This document shows, piece by piece, positions 20,719-29,249 of a stretch of 64,000 bases of DNA (the first letter of the stretch is position 1; each line of letters begins with the position of its first letter). The stretch is taken from assembly GCF_021653975.1 (NCBI RefSeq), contig NZ_JAJKFK010000004.1:680936-744935 (forward strand), written 5' to 3'. This stretch comes from Amycolatopsis sp. GM8. GTDB taxonomy: Bacteria; Actinomycetota; Actinomycetes; Mycobacteriales; Pseudonocardiaceae. Below the pieces are notes generated by a model, which worked only from the letters and a program-made list of their open reading frames with translations, was not told the DNA's origin and did no database searches. The position numbers and the translations under genes are program-made.

Positions 20719-20754
20719 AGGGCCCCGGACTTCCCCGACGAAGTCCGGGGCCCT
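20719..20754. terminator. Bidirectional terminator hairpin
   Basis: A perfect 15-bp stem (AGGGCCCCGGACTTC at 20719-20733 and its complement at 20740-20754) with a 6-nt loop separates the convergent hsp20 and nitroreductase genes. It overlaps the first base of the latter's stop codon. No U-tract follows, which is common in high-GC actinobacteria. Confidence 0.8.
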
Positions 20755-21752
20755 CAGCGTGTGGCGCCTTCCGCCTGCGGACGGCGCGGCCGCATCACGA
20801 GTTCGGGCCTGCGGCGCGGCGTCGCGGGCGCGGCGAATCCGTAACCGAAGCGCAGCACCACCTGCGGGTAGGCCTGCCCACCGAGCAGCTCACGCAGCGC
20901 CTCCCGGGTGGAGCCGACTTCCACCGGCTGCGCGAGAAACGACGCGCTGACCCCGGCGGTGGTGCCGGTGAGCAAAACTCGCTGCATCGCCTGGCCGGTG
21001 CGCAGCTGCGCCAGCGGCGTGTCGGTGAACGAGCTGAGCACGGTGACCAGCGGTTCGCGTTCGTACGGGCGTTCCTGCCGCCGTTCGGCGCCCGGGTACG
21101 CGCGCAGCGCGAGCAGGCTGCCCGGCGCCTGGCGCGGGCCGCCCGCCGACGCCGGCACGCCGTCGTCGCGATGCCGGTTCTCCGAGGTCCAGCGCCGCAG
21201 CTCGGCCTGGAACGCCGGATCCTCGCTCTGCAGATGTTCGGCGTGCCGCAACAGGTTCGCCAGCCCGTCGAGCACGGCCGGATGATCGAGCAGGGCCAGC
21301 GAGGCGCCCTCCAGGCTCGCCGCCCGCACCAGCGCGTGCCGGATCCACATCGGCACCGGGCGGTCGGTGAACGGCCGCCGGTTGCTGCGGCGGAACGTGA
21401 TCGCCCTGGCGAACGCGCGGTCCTCGGGCGTGACCTGGCACGGGCCGCGCAGCCAGACGGTGGCCAGGTGCGTGGGCCGGGTGCGGTCGGGCAGCAGGTG
21501 CACCGCGGACGCGTGGCCGGCGGCCCGCAGCGCGAGCTGCAGGTTGAGAATGGCCGCACCACAGGAAAGCCGGGCCTCGCGGCCGTCGGGATCCGCGACG
21601 GGCAGCACCCGGTCCGGGTCGAGCAGCACGTCGATCCGGTCACCGGACACCTCGAACCGCCACGGCTGGGTGTTGTGCGGCGACGGGGCGCGCACCGCGG
21701 CTTCGAGTGCCGGCAGGACGAGGCTGACGGCTCTCGCGGAGAGGACGGTCAT
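20754..21752 (-). CDS. Acg family FMN-binding nitroreductase-like protein
   Basis: 332 residues, the typical length of the Acg (Rv2032/Rv3131) family. These proteins keep an FMN-binding nitroreductase fold but cover their own active site. AVRAPSPHNTQPWRFEV near residue 18 is the family signature for flavin binding. RRSNRRPFTDRPVP in the middle and the C-terminal PQVVLRFGYGF also fit. Acg proteins are DosR-regulon markers. The ATG at 21752 was chosen over the longer frame (to 21863) because it starts at the conserved N-terminus and leaves the DosR-type box at 21838-21851 outside the gene. Confidence 0.9.
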   Translation of the reverse strand: MTVLSARAVSLVLPALEAAVRAPSPHNTQPWRFEVSGDRIDVLLDPDRVLPVADPDGREARLSCGAAILNLQLALRAAGHASAVHLLPDRTRPTHLATVWLRGPCQVTPEDRAFARAITFRRSNRRPFTDRPVPMWIRHALVRAASLEGASLALLDHPAVLDGLANLLRHAEHLQSEDPAFQAELRRWTSENRHRDDGVPASAGGPRQAPGSLLALRAYPGAERRQERPYEREPLVTVLSSFTDTPLAQLRTGQAMQRVLLTGTTAGVSASFLAQPVEVGSTREALRELLGGQAYPQVVLRFGYGFAAPATPRRRPELVMRPRRPQAEGATR

Positions 21753-21837
21753 GATCGGGCTCCCGGGTGCTGAGGTTCCTCCCCCAGGGTCATCGCGCGC
21801 CCCCTCGTCCGGCAGAGCCGGGCGTCCCGAAGATGCG

Positions 21838-21851
21838 GGGTCTTTCGGCCC
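21838..21851. promoter_or_regulatory. DosR/DevR-type box upstream of nitroreductase
   Basis: GGGTCTTTCGGCCC fits GGGNC-N4-GNCCC, including the T-rich centre of mycobacterial DosR sites. It lies about 90 nt upstream of the nitroreductase ATG, just after the end of the PNPOx-like gene, which argues that the nitroreductase has its own inducible promoter. Confidence 0.65.
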
Positions 21852-21859
21852 TGGTGAGA

Positions 21860-22255
21860 TCACCCGGTCAGGCCGAACCCGCTGACCAGCTCGGGACGGA
21901 TCCGGATCAGGTACCCCGGGTCGTCGTTCGCCCAGGGGTCGGCCAGCTGGCGGTAGCGGTCGGCGGGCTCGCCGGGGGCGAGCTTGCGCGCCACCCCGGT
22001 CACGACGACGCTCCAGCCGATCGTCTCATCGCCCGCGACCGAATCCGCTTCGTAGGCCACGACGGTGTCCAGTGCGGAGAGCACCACGCCGCCGGCATGG
22101 CCGCGGATGATCACCTGCCCGTCGTCGACGACGTGGTGGACCGGCCGGATCGCCGGCAGGGCCTGGTGGGTGAACACGAGCCGGCCCACCCCGACGCTCG
22201 CCAGGCGGCGCAGCGACTCCTCCCGCGAAAGCTCGTGGAACCTTCCGGGCTTCAT
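21860..22255 (-). CDS. Pyridoxamine 5'-phosphate oxidase-like family protein
   Basis: 131 residues, a second PNPOx-like split-barrel protein. The opening helix [25 protein letters not shown] is followed by [29 protein letters not shown] and the strand [13 protein letters not shown], aligning in order with the paralogue at 15731. A pair of adjacent histidines (RPVHHVV) is a candidate cofactor ligand. The ATG at 22255 faces the devR-like gene. A DosR-type box (22324-22337) lies in the shared 170-nt gap. It is likely a dormancy-regulon protein; the cofactor is unknown. Confidence 0.84.
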   Translation of the reverse strand: MKPGRFHELSREESLRRLASVGVGRLVFTHQALPAIRPVHHVVDDGQVIIRGHAGGVVLSALDTVVAYEADSVAGDETIGWSVVVTGVARKLAPGEPADRYRQLADPWANDDPGYLIRIRPELVSGFGLTG

Positions 22256-22323
22256 GCTTCACTCCATCGGCGGTCCGGAGGCAGGGACGACCCATTTTCC
22301 GGTCCCGCGCCCGCGCCGGAAAA

Positions 22324-22337
22324 GGGCACAAAGTCCT
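22324..22337. promoter_or_regulatory. DosR/DevR-type box in the PNPOx/devR divergent promoter
   Basis: GGGCACAAAGTCCT matches the DosR consensus GGGAC-N4-GTCCC with two departures and lies in the gap between the divergent PNPOx-like gene (start 22255) and the devR-like gene (start 22426). It could give autoregulation and induction of both. Confidence 0.55.
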
Positions 22338-22425
22338 TCCGATGATCACGGGCGCCGAACCGAAACGTTTCGCCTGCCCACGGCAACCCTTAGCCTGGAA
22401 CGACACCGGCCGGAAGGGGCGAACC

Positions 22426-23073
22426 GTGATCAAGGTGTTCCTGGTCGACGACCACGAAGTGGTCCGCCGCGGCGTGGCCGATCTCCTCGAAGCCGATCCC
22501 GAGCTGACCGTCGTCGGCGAGGCCCCGACCGCCGCGCAGGCGCTGGCCCGCATTCCCGCGGCGCAGCCCGACGTCGCGGTGCTCGACGTGCGGCTGCCCG
22601 ACGGCAACGGCATCGAGCTGTGCCGGGACCTGCGGTCGAAGCTGCCCGACCTGAACGTGCTGATGCTGACGTCCTACACCGACGAGGAGGCCATGCTCAA
22701 CGCGATCCTCGCCGGCGCCGGCGGTTACGTGATCAAGGACATCCAAGGGCTGCAACTGGTTTCGGCCGTCCGCGAGGTGGGCTCCGGCCGCTCGCTGCTG
22801 GACAACCGCGCCGCCGCGACGCTGATGGCGAAGCTGCGCGCGGACTCGACCGACGCCGGGCCGCTGGCCGCGCTCAGCGCGCGCGAGCGCACCCTGCTGG
22901 ACCTGATCGGCGAGGGCCTGACCAACCGGCAGATCTCGGAGCGGATGTTCCTCGCGGAGAAGACCGTCAAGAACTACGTGTCCCGGCTGCTCACCAAGCT
23001 CGGGCTGGAGCGCCGCACCCAGGCCGCCGTGCTCGCCGCCAAGCTCCACGACAAGCGGGAAGGGCAGGAATGA
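22426..23073 (+). CDS. devR: DevR/DosR-type dormancy response regulator
   Basis: 215 residues, strikingly similar to mycobacterial DevR. The start [20 protein letters not shown], phospho-acceptor Asp54 ([19 protein letters not shown]), Thr82 (MLTSYT) and Lys104 (GYVIKD) all keep the same numbering. The C-terminal HTH has SRERTLLDL-like [20 protein letters not shown] and the recognition helix [19 protein letters not shown]. The GTG at 22426 starts at the conserved N-terminus with GGAAGGGG ahead. No kinase is adjacent, so it may share the kinase at 16165 or use another. The DosR-type boxes in this region are its expected targets. Confidence 0.93.
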   Translation: MIKVFLVDDHEVVRRGVADLLEADPELTVVGEAPTAAQALARIPAAQPDVAVLDVRLPDGNGIELCRDLRSKLPDLNVLMLTSYTDEEAMLNAILAGAGGYVIKDIQGLQLVSAVREVGSGRSLLDNRAAATLMAKLRADSTDAGPLAALSARERTLLDLIGEGLTNRQISERMFLAEKTVKNYVSRLLTKLGLERRTQAAVLAAKLHDKREGQE

Positions 23074-23093
23074 TTGACCGCCGCCGGTTTTTG

Positions 23094-23107
23094 GGGCCTT
23101 TCGACTC
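23094..23107. promoter_or_regulatory. DosR/DevR-type box upstream of DUF1876 gene
   Basis: GGGCCTTTCGACTC, preceded by TTTTG, fits GGGNC-N4-GNCYC with a T-rich centre. It is centred about 57 nt upstream of the DUF1876 start, a position compatible with activation of the operon that runs to 26540. Confidence 0.55.
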
Positions 23108-23157
23108 TACGACGGGACACGCCCGGTCAGCACGCTGAAGGCAACAGAAGGAGTGTC

Positions 23158-23436
23158 ATGGCACGACCGGCGACATGGACGATGGAAGTCGCGCTCGACG
23201 AAACCGGTGGTACCACCCGCGCCCAGGTCCGGCTGGCCGCGGCGGGCGGCACCTCGTTCCTCGGCATCGGGCTCGTCCGCGGCGGACCGCGCGGGGTGCA
23301 CCTCCCGGAGATCGCCGCGGAGCTGGCGATGGCGCGCGCGTTCAGCGATCTGACCGAAGAACTGCTCGAAGCGGTCGCGTCCGATATCGAAGCGGCGGCA
23401 CCGGGACCGGTGATCTCCGTGCCGGCGCGGGCCTGA
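23158..23436 (+). CDS. DUF1876 family protein (Rv1738/Rv2632c-like dormancy protein)
   Basis: 92 residues. The pattern W-T-M-E-V-x-LDE-x-x-x-TTRAQVRL, then FLGIGLVRGGP, EIAAELAMARAFSDLTEELLEAV and SDIEAA is the DUF1876 family, which includes the DosR-induced Rv1738. The Rv1738 structure resembles ribosome hibernation factors, so a role in slowing translation has been proposed; that is inference for this protein. The ATG at 23158 follows AGAAGGAG. A DosR-type box lies upstream, and the gene heads a short rightward string with the phosphoribosyltransferase and two metabolic genes. Confidence 0.88.
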   Translation: MARPATWTMEVALDETGGTTRAQVRLAAAGGTSFLGIGLVRGGPRGVHLPEIAAELAMARAFSDLTEELLEAVASDIEAAAPGPVISVPARA

Positions 23437-23497
23437 GCCCGCGACAAGACCAGAGTCCACATCGGACTCCGCGAGCGCGCGAGGGAGCGACCCGAAC

Positions 23498-24109
23498 ATG
23501 GTGGACGACCGCACGAGCGCGGGCAAGGAGCTCGGCACCCGGCTCGCCGACCTCCGCTACGCCCGGCCCGTTGTGCTCGGCCTGCCACGCGGCGGCGTCG
23601 CGGTCGCCGCGCCGATCGCCACGGCCCTGCGCGCGCCGCTCGACGTCGTGCTGGTGCGCAAGGTCGGCGACCCCGGGCATCCCGAGCTGGCCGTCGGCGC
23701 GGTCGGTGAGGACGGCGTGGTCGTCGGCGGCGGCGGGGTCTCCCCCGAGCTGCTGCGGGCCGAACAGCGGATACTGCTGCGCCGGATGGTGGCCTACCGC
23801 TCGGTCCGGCCCTCGGTGCCGCTCGTCGGGCGGGTGGCGGTGCTCGCCGATGACGGCATCGCGACCGGCGCGACCATGCGCGCCGCGATCCGGGTCGTCC
23901 GCGCCCGCGGCGCCGCGCGGGTCATCCTCGCGGTCCCGGTCGCCGCACCGGAAGCGCTGGCGGCGCTGACCCCGCTCGCGGACCGGGTCGAATGCCTGGT
24001 CGTGCCCAAGCGGATGCGCGCGGTCAGCCGGTGGTACCTCGACTTCAGCGAGGTCAGCGACGACGAGGTGGTGCGCCTGCTGACGGAGAGCGCCGGGGTG
24101 CCGACATGA
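23498..24109 (+). CDS. Phosphoribosyltransferase family protein
   Basis: 203 residues with a type I PRTase fold. LGLPRGGVAVAAPIA near residue 27 and the PRPP-binding loop VAVLADDGIATGATMRAA near residue 112 are clear, and the remaining Rossmann-like strands are in place. It resembles the PRTase domains of the dormancy-linked Rv0571c/Rv2030c group, whose substrate is not settled. It follows the DUF1876 gene by 61 nt and overlaps the ligase gene by 4 nt. An inverted GAGTCC/GGACTC pair at 23451-23468 lies upstream but has the wrong polarity for a DosR site. Confidence 0.88.
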   Translation: MVDDRTSAGKELGTRLADLRYARPVVLGLPRGGVAVAAPIATALRAPLDVVLVRKVGDPGHPELAVGAVGEDGVVVGGGGVSPELLRAEQRILLRRMVAYRSVRPSVPLVGRVAVLADDGIATGATMRAAIRVVRARGAARVILAVPVAAPEALAALTPLADRVECLVVPKRMRAVSRWYLDFSEVSDDEVVRLLTESAGVPT

Positions 24110-25854
24110 CCTGGCCGCCCATCCGCAAGCCTGCTCCGCTCCGCGCGGCGGCGACGCTGCGGGACTACCGGTGGGCGGTCGAGAACTTCAGCTGGGACAC
24201 CGAACGGCTTGCCCTGTCAGGACTTCCGGACGGGGGCGGGCTCAACATCGGGTACGAGGCCGTGGACCGCTACGCCGCCGGCCCGCGTCGTGACCACGTC
24301 GCGCTGCGCTGGGTGGACCGCTACGACCGCGCCGAGGAGTTCACCTACGCCGAACTCGCCGAGCGCAGCAACCGGTTCGCGAACCTGCTGGGCCGGCTCG
24401 GCGTGCCGCGCGGCGAACGCGTCTTCACCTTGCTGGGCCGGGTGCCGGAGCTGTACATCGCGGTGCTCGGCACGCTGAAGGCCGAGTGCGTGCTCTCCCC
24501 GCTGTTCACCACGTACGGGACGGAGCCCATCCGTGAGCGGCTGCGGCTGGGCGAGGCGGGCGTGCTGGTGACCAGCCCGGAGATCTACCGCCGCAAGGTC
24601 CGCGGGATCCGCGAGTCGGTGCCGTCGCTGCGCGAGGTCCTGGTGACCGGTGACGTGAGCGAACCGGACACGCTCGCCCTCGGCCCGGCACTCGGCGAGT
24701 CGTCGCCGGAGTACGAGATCGCGCCCGGCGAACCGGAGAACCCGGCGTTCCTGCACTTCACCAGCGGCGCCGCGGGCCCGCCGAAGGGCGTGCTGCAGGC
24801 GCACGAAGCGGTGCTGAGCCAGTACGTCAGCGCCCGCTACGCCCTGGACCTGCACGCGTCCGACGTGCTGTGGTGCAGCGCCGACCCGGGCGGGCCGGCC
24901 GGCCTGACCTACGCCGTGGTCGCACCACTGACCGCCGGGGTGACGACGGTGAGCGCCGACGGCGGGTTCGACGCGAGGCGCTGGTTCTCCGTGCTGGCCG
25001 CGAACGAGGTTTCCGTCTGGTACACCGAGCCCGCCGTGCTGCGCACCCTGATGCGGCTGGGCACCGAGCCCCCCGCCGGGTACGACCTGTCCGCGCTGCG
25101 GTTCGTGGCCAGCGGCGGCGAACCGCTCGGCCCGGAGATCGTGGTGTGGGGCCAGGACGCGCTCGGTACACCGGTGCACGACACGTGGTGGCAGGCCGAG
25201 ACCGGCGCCATCACCATCGCGAACTTCGCGGCGGAGGAGGTCCGGCCCGGTTCGATCGGGCGCCCGCTGCCGGGGATCGAGGCGGGACTGGTGGAACGCG
25301 GCGAGAACGGCAAGGTCCGCGAGCTGGCGCCGGCCGAGCGGCAGGCCGGGGAGCTGGCGCTGCGCCGGGACTGGCCGTCGATGTTCCGCGGCTACTGGCG
25401 CGATCCCGGCCGGTACGACGAGTCCTTTTCGGACGGTTGGTACCTGACCGGCGACATCGCGCGCCGGGACGCCGACGGGTACTTCTGGTTCGTCGGCCGC
25501 ACCGGTGACGTGATCTCCGCCGGCGGCCACCTGGTGAGCCCGTTCGAGGTGGAGAACGCGCTGCTCGCCCACCCGGCGGTGCGCGAGGCCGGCGTCATCG
25601 GCAAGCCCGACCCGCACGACGGGGAGCGGGTGAAGGCGTTCGTCGTGCCGCACGCGGGATACGAGCCGGACGAGCAGCTGCGGCTCGAACTGCTGTCGTT
25701 CGGCCGCCGCGCGCTCGGCGCCTTGGCGCCACGGGAGATCGCGTTCGAGCCACGGCTGCCGCGGACCCGCGGCGGCAAGGTGCTGCGGCGCGTGCTCAAG
25801 GCCGGAGAACTGGGTCTCGCCGAAGGAGATCCGCCTACAGGGGAGGAAATGTGA
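24106..25854 (+). CDS. Acetyl-CoA-synthetase-like AMP-forming acyl-CoA ligase
   Basis: 582 residues of the ANL adenylating family, closest in pattern to acetate-CoA ligase. The phosphate loop reads TSGAAGPPKGV near residue 219 instead of the usual TSGTTG-x-PKG. Other motifs are DTWWQAETG near 360, YLTGDIARRDADGYFWFVGR near 445, and the C-terminal RTRGGKVLRR with the catalytic Lys. It should activate acetate or a short acid to acyl-AMP and then the CoA ester; the altered loop may affect ATP handling. It overlaps the PRTase gene by 4 nt and touches the E1-like gene, in a dormancy-type operon, so overflow or acetate recovery under hypoxia is a reasonable guess. Confidence 0.86.
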   Translation: MTWPPIRKPAPLRAAATLRDYRWAVENFSWDTERLALSGLPDGGGLNIGYEAVDRYAAGPRRDHVALRWVDRYDRAEEFTYAELAERSNRFANLLGRLGVPRGERVFTLLGRVPELYIAVLGTLKAECVLSPLFTTYGTEPIRERLRLGEAGVLVTSPEIYRRKVRGIRESVPSLREVLVTGDVSEPDTLALGPALGESSPEYEIAPGEPENPAFLHFTSGAAGPPKGVLQAHEAVLSQYVSARYALDLHASDVLWCSADPGGPAGLTYAVVAPLTAGVTTVSADGGFDARRWFSVLAANEVSVWYTEPAVLRTLMRLGTEPPAGYDLSALRFVASGGEPLGPEIVVWGQDALGTPVHDTWWQAETGAITIANFAAEEVRPGSIGRPLPGIEAGLVERGENGKVRELAPAERQAGELALRRDWPSMFRGYWRDPGRYDESFSDGWYLTGDIARRDADGYFWFVGRTGDVISAGGHLVSPFEVENALLAHPAVREAGVIGKPDPHDGERVKAFVVPHAGYEPDEQLRLELLSFGRRALGALAPREIAFEPRLPRTRGGKVLRRVLKAGELGLAEGDPPTGEEM

Positions 25855-26540
25855 TGGACCCGCGCGCGTACGAGCGGCAGGAGCTGCTCCGCCAGATGAT
25901 CCGCGCCCGGCGTGCCGAGGAGCGCCGCGTGGGTGAGCCGGTCATCGGCAACGAGGCGGTGGTGGCCGGGATCGCCCACGGCATCGGCCCGCAGGACACC
26001 GTCGTCGAGGGCGGCGGGGTGCCGCTCGCGATCGGGCTCGGCGTGTCGACTGCGCTGGAGGGCCCGCCGCTGGTCACCGTGTTCGTGCTGGACGCGGACA
26101 GCGGCAGTGCCCAGGAGCTGCGCGAGGCGCTGGAACTGGCGGCGCACTGGCGGCTGCCGGTGCTGTTCTGCCGCGAGAACAACCTCCATCCCCTCGGCGG
26201 GCTGGCGTCGGAGACCGGTTTCGCGGCGGAGCACGGCATCCCGGCGTGGTCGGTGGACGGGATGGACGTGCTCGCGGTCGCGGAGGCGATCGACGAAGCC
26301 GTGGAGGCGATCCGCGGCGGCGAGGGACCGTACCTGCTGGAGCTGAGCACCTGCCGGTTCCGCGGCCGGGCGGAGGTCGCGCACTGGCGCGAGTTCGACC
26401 CGGTGCGCCTGCTGGCCGACCGGATGCGCGCGGAAGACGCTTTCACCGACGCCGACCTGACCCGCCTGCTGTCCGAAGTGGACGCCGACCTCGAGGCCGA
26501 GGTGGCGGCCGGGGTGGCCACCTTCGAACCCGCCCGCTAG
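25854..26540 (+). CDS. Shortened thiamine-pyrophosphate E1-alpha-like protein, probably degenerate
   Basis: 228 residues against about 320-370 for E1 alpha subunits of 2-oxoacid dehydrogenases. The start (LLRQMIRARRAEERRV), GNEAVVAG, GGGVPLAIGLG and LPVLFCRENN align with E1 alpha. About 55-60 residues between GIGPQDTV and EGGGVPL are missing, including the usual YRxH-type region. The TPP motif GDG is replaced by DADSG, although the closing ENN remains. No E1 beta partner is next to it. The ATG at 25854 has GGGGAGG at good spacing and overlaps the ligase stop by one base. It may be a non-catalytic partner, a changed enzyme or a decaying gene; codon use still looks selected. Confidence 0.75.
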   Translation: MDPRAYERQELLRQMIRARRAEERRVGEPVIGNEAVVAGIAHGIGPQDTVVEGGGVPLAIGLGVSTALEGPPLVTVFVLDADSGSAQELREALELAAHWRLPVLFCRENNLHPLGGLASETGFAAEHGIPAWSVDGMDVLAVAEAIDEAVEAIRGGEGPYLLELSTCRFRGRAEVAHWREFDPVRLLADRMRAEDAFTDADLTRLLSEVDADLEAEVAAGVATFEPAR

Positions 26541-26555
26541 GCGTGTCCGCCCGGC

Positions 26556-26764
26556 GTGTTGGCCCGCCGCGTCGGTGAGTTTGCTTGCTGCGTCGGCGTG
26601 TTGGCCCGCCACGTCGGCGACTTGGCCCGCCACGCCGGCGAGTTGGCCGCCCACGCCGGCGAGTTGGCTCGCCACGTCGGCGTGTTGCCCGCCACGTCGG
26701 CGAGTTGGCCTCCGACGTCGGCGTGTTGGCCCGCCGCGCCGGTGAGTTGGCCGCGGGCGGCGCC
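26556..26764. repeat. Array of ten ~21-bp units, family B (GAGTTGGC/GTGTTGGC type), between convergent genes
   Basis: Ten consecutive units start with GTGTTGGC, GAGTTTGC or GAGTTGGC and end in variants of CGTCGGC. They begin at 26556, 26577, 26598, 26619, 26640, 26661, 26682 (20 nt), 26702, 26723 and 26744. The whole gap between the E1-like gene (ends 26540) and the convergent STAND gene (ends 26774) is filled by it. An inverted partial unit (AACTCGGC) closes it. It is the same family as 12900-13025, in the other orientation. Confidence 0.85.
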
Positions 26765-26773
26765 AACTCGGCG

Positions 26774-29158
26774 TCATGAGCGGCCGACACGCCCGGCGGA
26801 CAGGTCGGCGGCCAGGGTCCTGGCCTCTTCCGTGCCCAGCTCCTCGCACAGCGCGAGCGCCTGGAGCCGGTGCACGTGGGCGGCCCGCGGGTCACCGGTG
26901 GCGAGGTCGAGCGTGGCCAGTTCCGCCAGCGTGCGGGCCCGTTCCCAGCGCAGCGGGACGCCGGTGAACGCCATCAGCGCCAGCTGCAGGCACACCCGCG
27001 CGAACGCGTGCTGCCCGACCTCGCGCCGCGCCCGGCCCTCGTTCAGCGCGACCTGCGCCTCCTCCAGCCGGAACCCGCCCTGCCGGAACAGCGACCGCGC
27101 CTCCCGGAAGGTGCTCGCCGCGCGCTGCCACCCGCCGCTCGCGTTGAGGTCAACGCCGAGGTTGAACAGGGTCGTCGCGTGGAAGAACCGCCGTGCCTCG
27201 GGATTCGCCTCGCCGTACCGGGATTCGACGTCGGCCAGCACCGCGCGGTGCACCGCCAGCGCCTCATCCAGCCGGCCGTGCACCCGCAGGATCGCGCCGA
27301 GCGTGTTGCGGATCGTGCCCTGACCGAGCCAGAACTCCAACTCCCGCGCCAGGCCCACGGCGTGCCGGGCACGCGCGAGCGCCTCGTCGAGCCGGCCGAT
27401 CCGCATCAGCACCGACGCGAGGTACGCGAGCGCCCACGCCTGCTCCCGCCGGTCCCCCGTCTCCCCCGCGATCCGCAGCGCGTCCTGGTGCGCCTCGAGC
27501 CCGCCTTCGTTGTCGCCCAGGCAGAAATACCGCGCCCAGCCGACGAAATCGAGCAGCACGGCCTCCTCCCGGCGGCGGCCCAGCGCCCGCGCCGCGGCGA
27601 GGCCGAGGGTGAAGATCTCGTGCCACGGCCGCTGCTGCGTGCGCCCGTCGGAGTACCAGTGCATCGCCAGCGCCAGTTCGAGCACCTCGCGGTGGCGGCC
27701 CTGCTGCGCGGCGGCGCGATCCGCGGCCAGCCAGTTCGACGCCTCGGTGTCCAGCCAGGCGGCGGCTTCGCGGCGCGACCCGAACGGTTCCGGGGTCAGC
27801 ACGTCCGGGAAGAACACGCGCGCCGCCGCGGACGCCGTGCCGAGCAGATGGCTCAGCGTGGCGTCGGCCAGCGCCTCCCGGTCCTCCGGTTTCTCCTCGG
27901 CGGCCAGCCGCTCCGCCGCGAAGATCCGGAGCAGGTCGTGCAGCTGGTAGCGGCCCGGTGCGCCGGCCGCCTGCACGAGGTTCGCGTCGACCAGTTCGTC
28001 CAGGTACGCCCGGACGTCGTCCTCGGCCAGGTCCGCGGCGACCGCGGCGAGATCCGCCGCGAAGTCGCTGCCGGGGATCACGGCGAGGCGGCGGAACGCC
28101 AGGCGCGCGGCCGGGGAGAGCCGGCGGTAGGACAGCTCGAACGCCGACCGCACCTGCAGGTCGCCCGCGGCCAGCGAGCTGAGCCGGGTGCTGACGTCCC
28201 GCAACTGGCCGGCCAGGTACGCGATCGACCACTGCGGCCGGGTCGCCAGCCGGTTGCCGGCGATGCGCACGGCGAGCGGCAGGTTTCCGCACAGTGCCAC
28301 CAGTTCCGCCGCGGCCTCGGGCTCGCCGCCGACCCGCTCGGCACCGACGATCGTGCCCAGCAGTGCCGTCGCGCCGGCCGGCTCGAGCGGTTCCAGCCAG
28401 ACCCAGCGGCCCGTCTCCAGGCCGGCCAGCGCGCGCCGGCAGGTGATCAGGGTGAGGCAGCCGGGGCTCGCCGCGAGCAGCGGGCGGACCTGCGCCTCGT
28501 CGGCGGCGTTGTCCAGCAGCAGGAGCACCCGGCGCCCGGTCAGCAGCGACCGGAACAGGTGCTGCTGCTCGACACCTGAGGGCGGGACCTGTTGCGCCGG
28601 CACGCCGAGGGCGCGTAACAGCTGTTCGAGCGCGGCCCGCGAGGTGACCGGCTGGTCGTCCATCCCGCGCAGGTCGACGGCGAAGGCGCCGTCCGGGAAG
28701 CGGTCGGCGAGCGCGTGCGCGGCCGCCACGGCGAGCGTCGTCTTGCCGATCCCGGGATGCCCGATGATCGACAGCACCACGCCGCTCGGCGAGTCGGCGG
28801 CCGCGGCCTCCCGCACCAGCTTCAGCTCGGCGTCGCGGCCGAGCAGGTCCGCCACCGCGGGCGGCAGCCGGCAGGACGGGTCGTCGTCCGCCTTGGGGGT
28901 CCGGCGGCGGCCGTCGCGGGCCGCGGCGAGGAACCGGGTGCGGTCCTCCCCGGCCAGGTCCATCGCCTCGGCGAGCGCCGCCGCGGACCGCCGCTGCGCC
29001 GCCTGCGCCCGGCCCCGCTCCAGGTCACGCAGGGCGCGCACGCTCACGCCCGAGGCCGCCGCCAGCTCCGCCTGGGTCAGGCCCGCGGCCCGCCGGTGAC
29101 GCAGCAGCAGGCGCCCGAACGCCGACGCGTCTTCTCCGTTGTCGTTCACACCGTTCAC
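26774..29158 (-). CDS. STAND-type regulator: XRE helix-turn-helix, NB-ARC ATPase, TPR repeats
   Basis: About 794 residues. The N-terminal Cro/C1-type HTH is at ~12-75 (LRHRRAAGLTQAELAAASG then VSVRALRDLERGR). The NTPase has Walker A IIGHPGIGKTTLAVA and Walker B RRVLLLLDNAADE, a winged-helix region, and from ~480 onward TPR-like helical pairs (EEAVLLDFVGWARYF, AWALAYLASVLMRIGRLDEAL). This AfsR/STAND layout is common in actinobacterial regulators of secondary metabolism or development. The start may be GTG 29158, TTG 29161 or GTG 29149. The divergent LuxR-type regulator begins 91 nt away. The target genes are not known. Confidence 0.88.
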   Translation of the reverse strand: MNGVNDNGEDASAFGRLLLRHRRAAGLTQAELAAASGVSVRALRDLERGRAQAAQRRSAAALAEAMDLAGEDRTRFLAAARDGRRRTPKADDDPSCRLPPAVADLLGRDAELKLVREAAAADSPSGVVLSIIGHPGIGKTTLAVAAAHALADRFPDGAFAVDLRGMDDQPVTSRAALEQLLRALGVPAQQVPPSGVEQQHLFRSLLTGRRVLLLLDNAADEAQVRPLLAASPGCLTLITCRRALAGLETGRWVWLEPLEPAGATALLGTIVGAERVGGEPEAAAELVALCGNLPLAVRIAGNRLATRPQWSIAYLAGQLRDVSTRLSSLAAGDLQVRSAFELSYRRLSPAARLAFRRLAVIPGSDFAADLAAVAADLAEDDVRAYLDELVDANLVQAAGAPGRYQLHDLLRIFAAERLAAEEKPEDREALADATLSHLLGTASAAARVFFPDVLTPEPFGSRREAAAWLDTEASNWLAADRAAAQQGRHREVLELALAMHWYSDGRTQQRPWHEIFTLGLAAARALGRRREEAVLLDFVGWARYFCLGDNEGGLEAHQDALRIAGETGDRREQAWALAYLASVLMRIGRLDEALARARHAVGLARELEFWLGQGTIRNTLGAILRVHGRLDEALAVHRAVLADVESRYGEANPEARRFFHATTLFNLGVDLNASGGWQRAASTFREARSLFRQGGFRLEEAQVALNEGRARREVGQHAFARVCLQLALMAFTGVPLRWERARTLAELATLDLATGDPRAAHVHRLQALALCEELGTEEARTLAADLSAGRVGRS

Positions 29159-29249
29159 CAACGTCTATTCAACCGGCAGAATTGCCGTGGCGGAAACCTG
29201 CCGGTGGTTCCGCCTCCTCCCGGCACGTGATATCCGGTTTGCTGTCCGC

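Noticed and set aside
23451-23468. GAGTCC-N6-GGACTC inverted repeat considered as a DosR box
   Set aside because: The polarity of the half-sites is opposite to GGGAC-N4-GTCCC; it resembles family A repeat units more than a regulator site.
26556-27323. Plus-strand frame with GELARHV-type repeats running into the STAND gene
   Set aside because: The repetitive part is the family B array and the rest is antisense to a well-supported gene with NB-ARC motifs.
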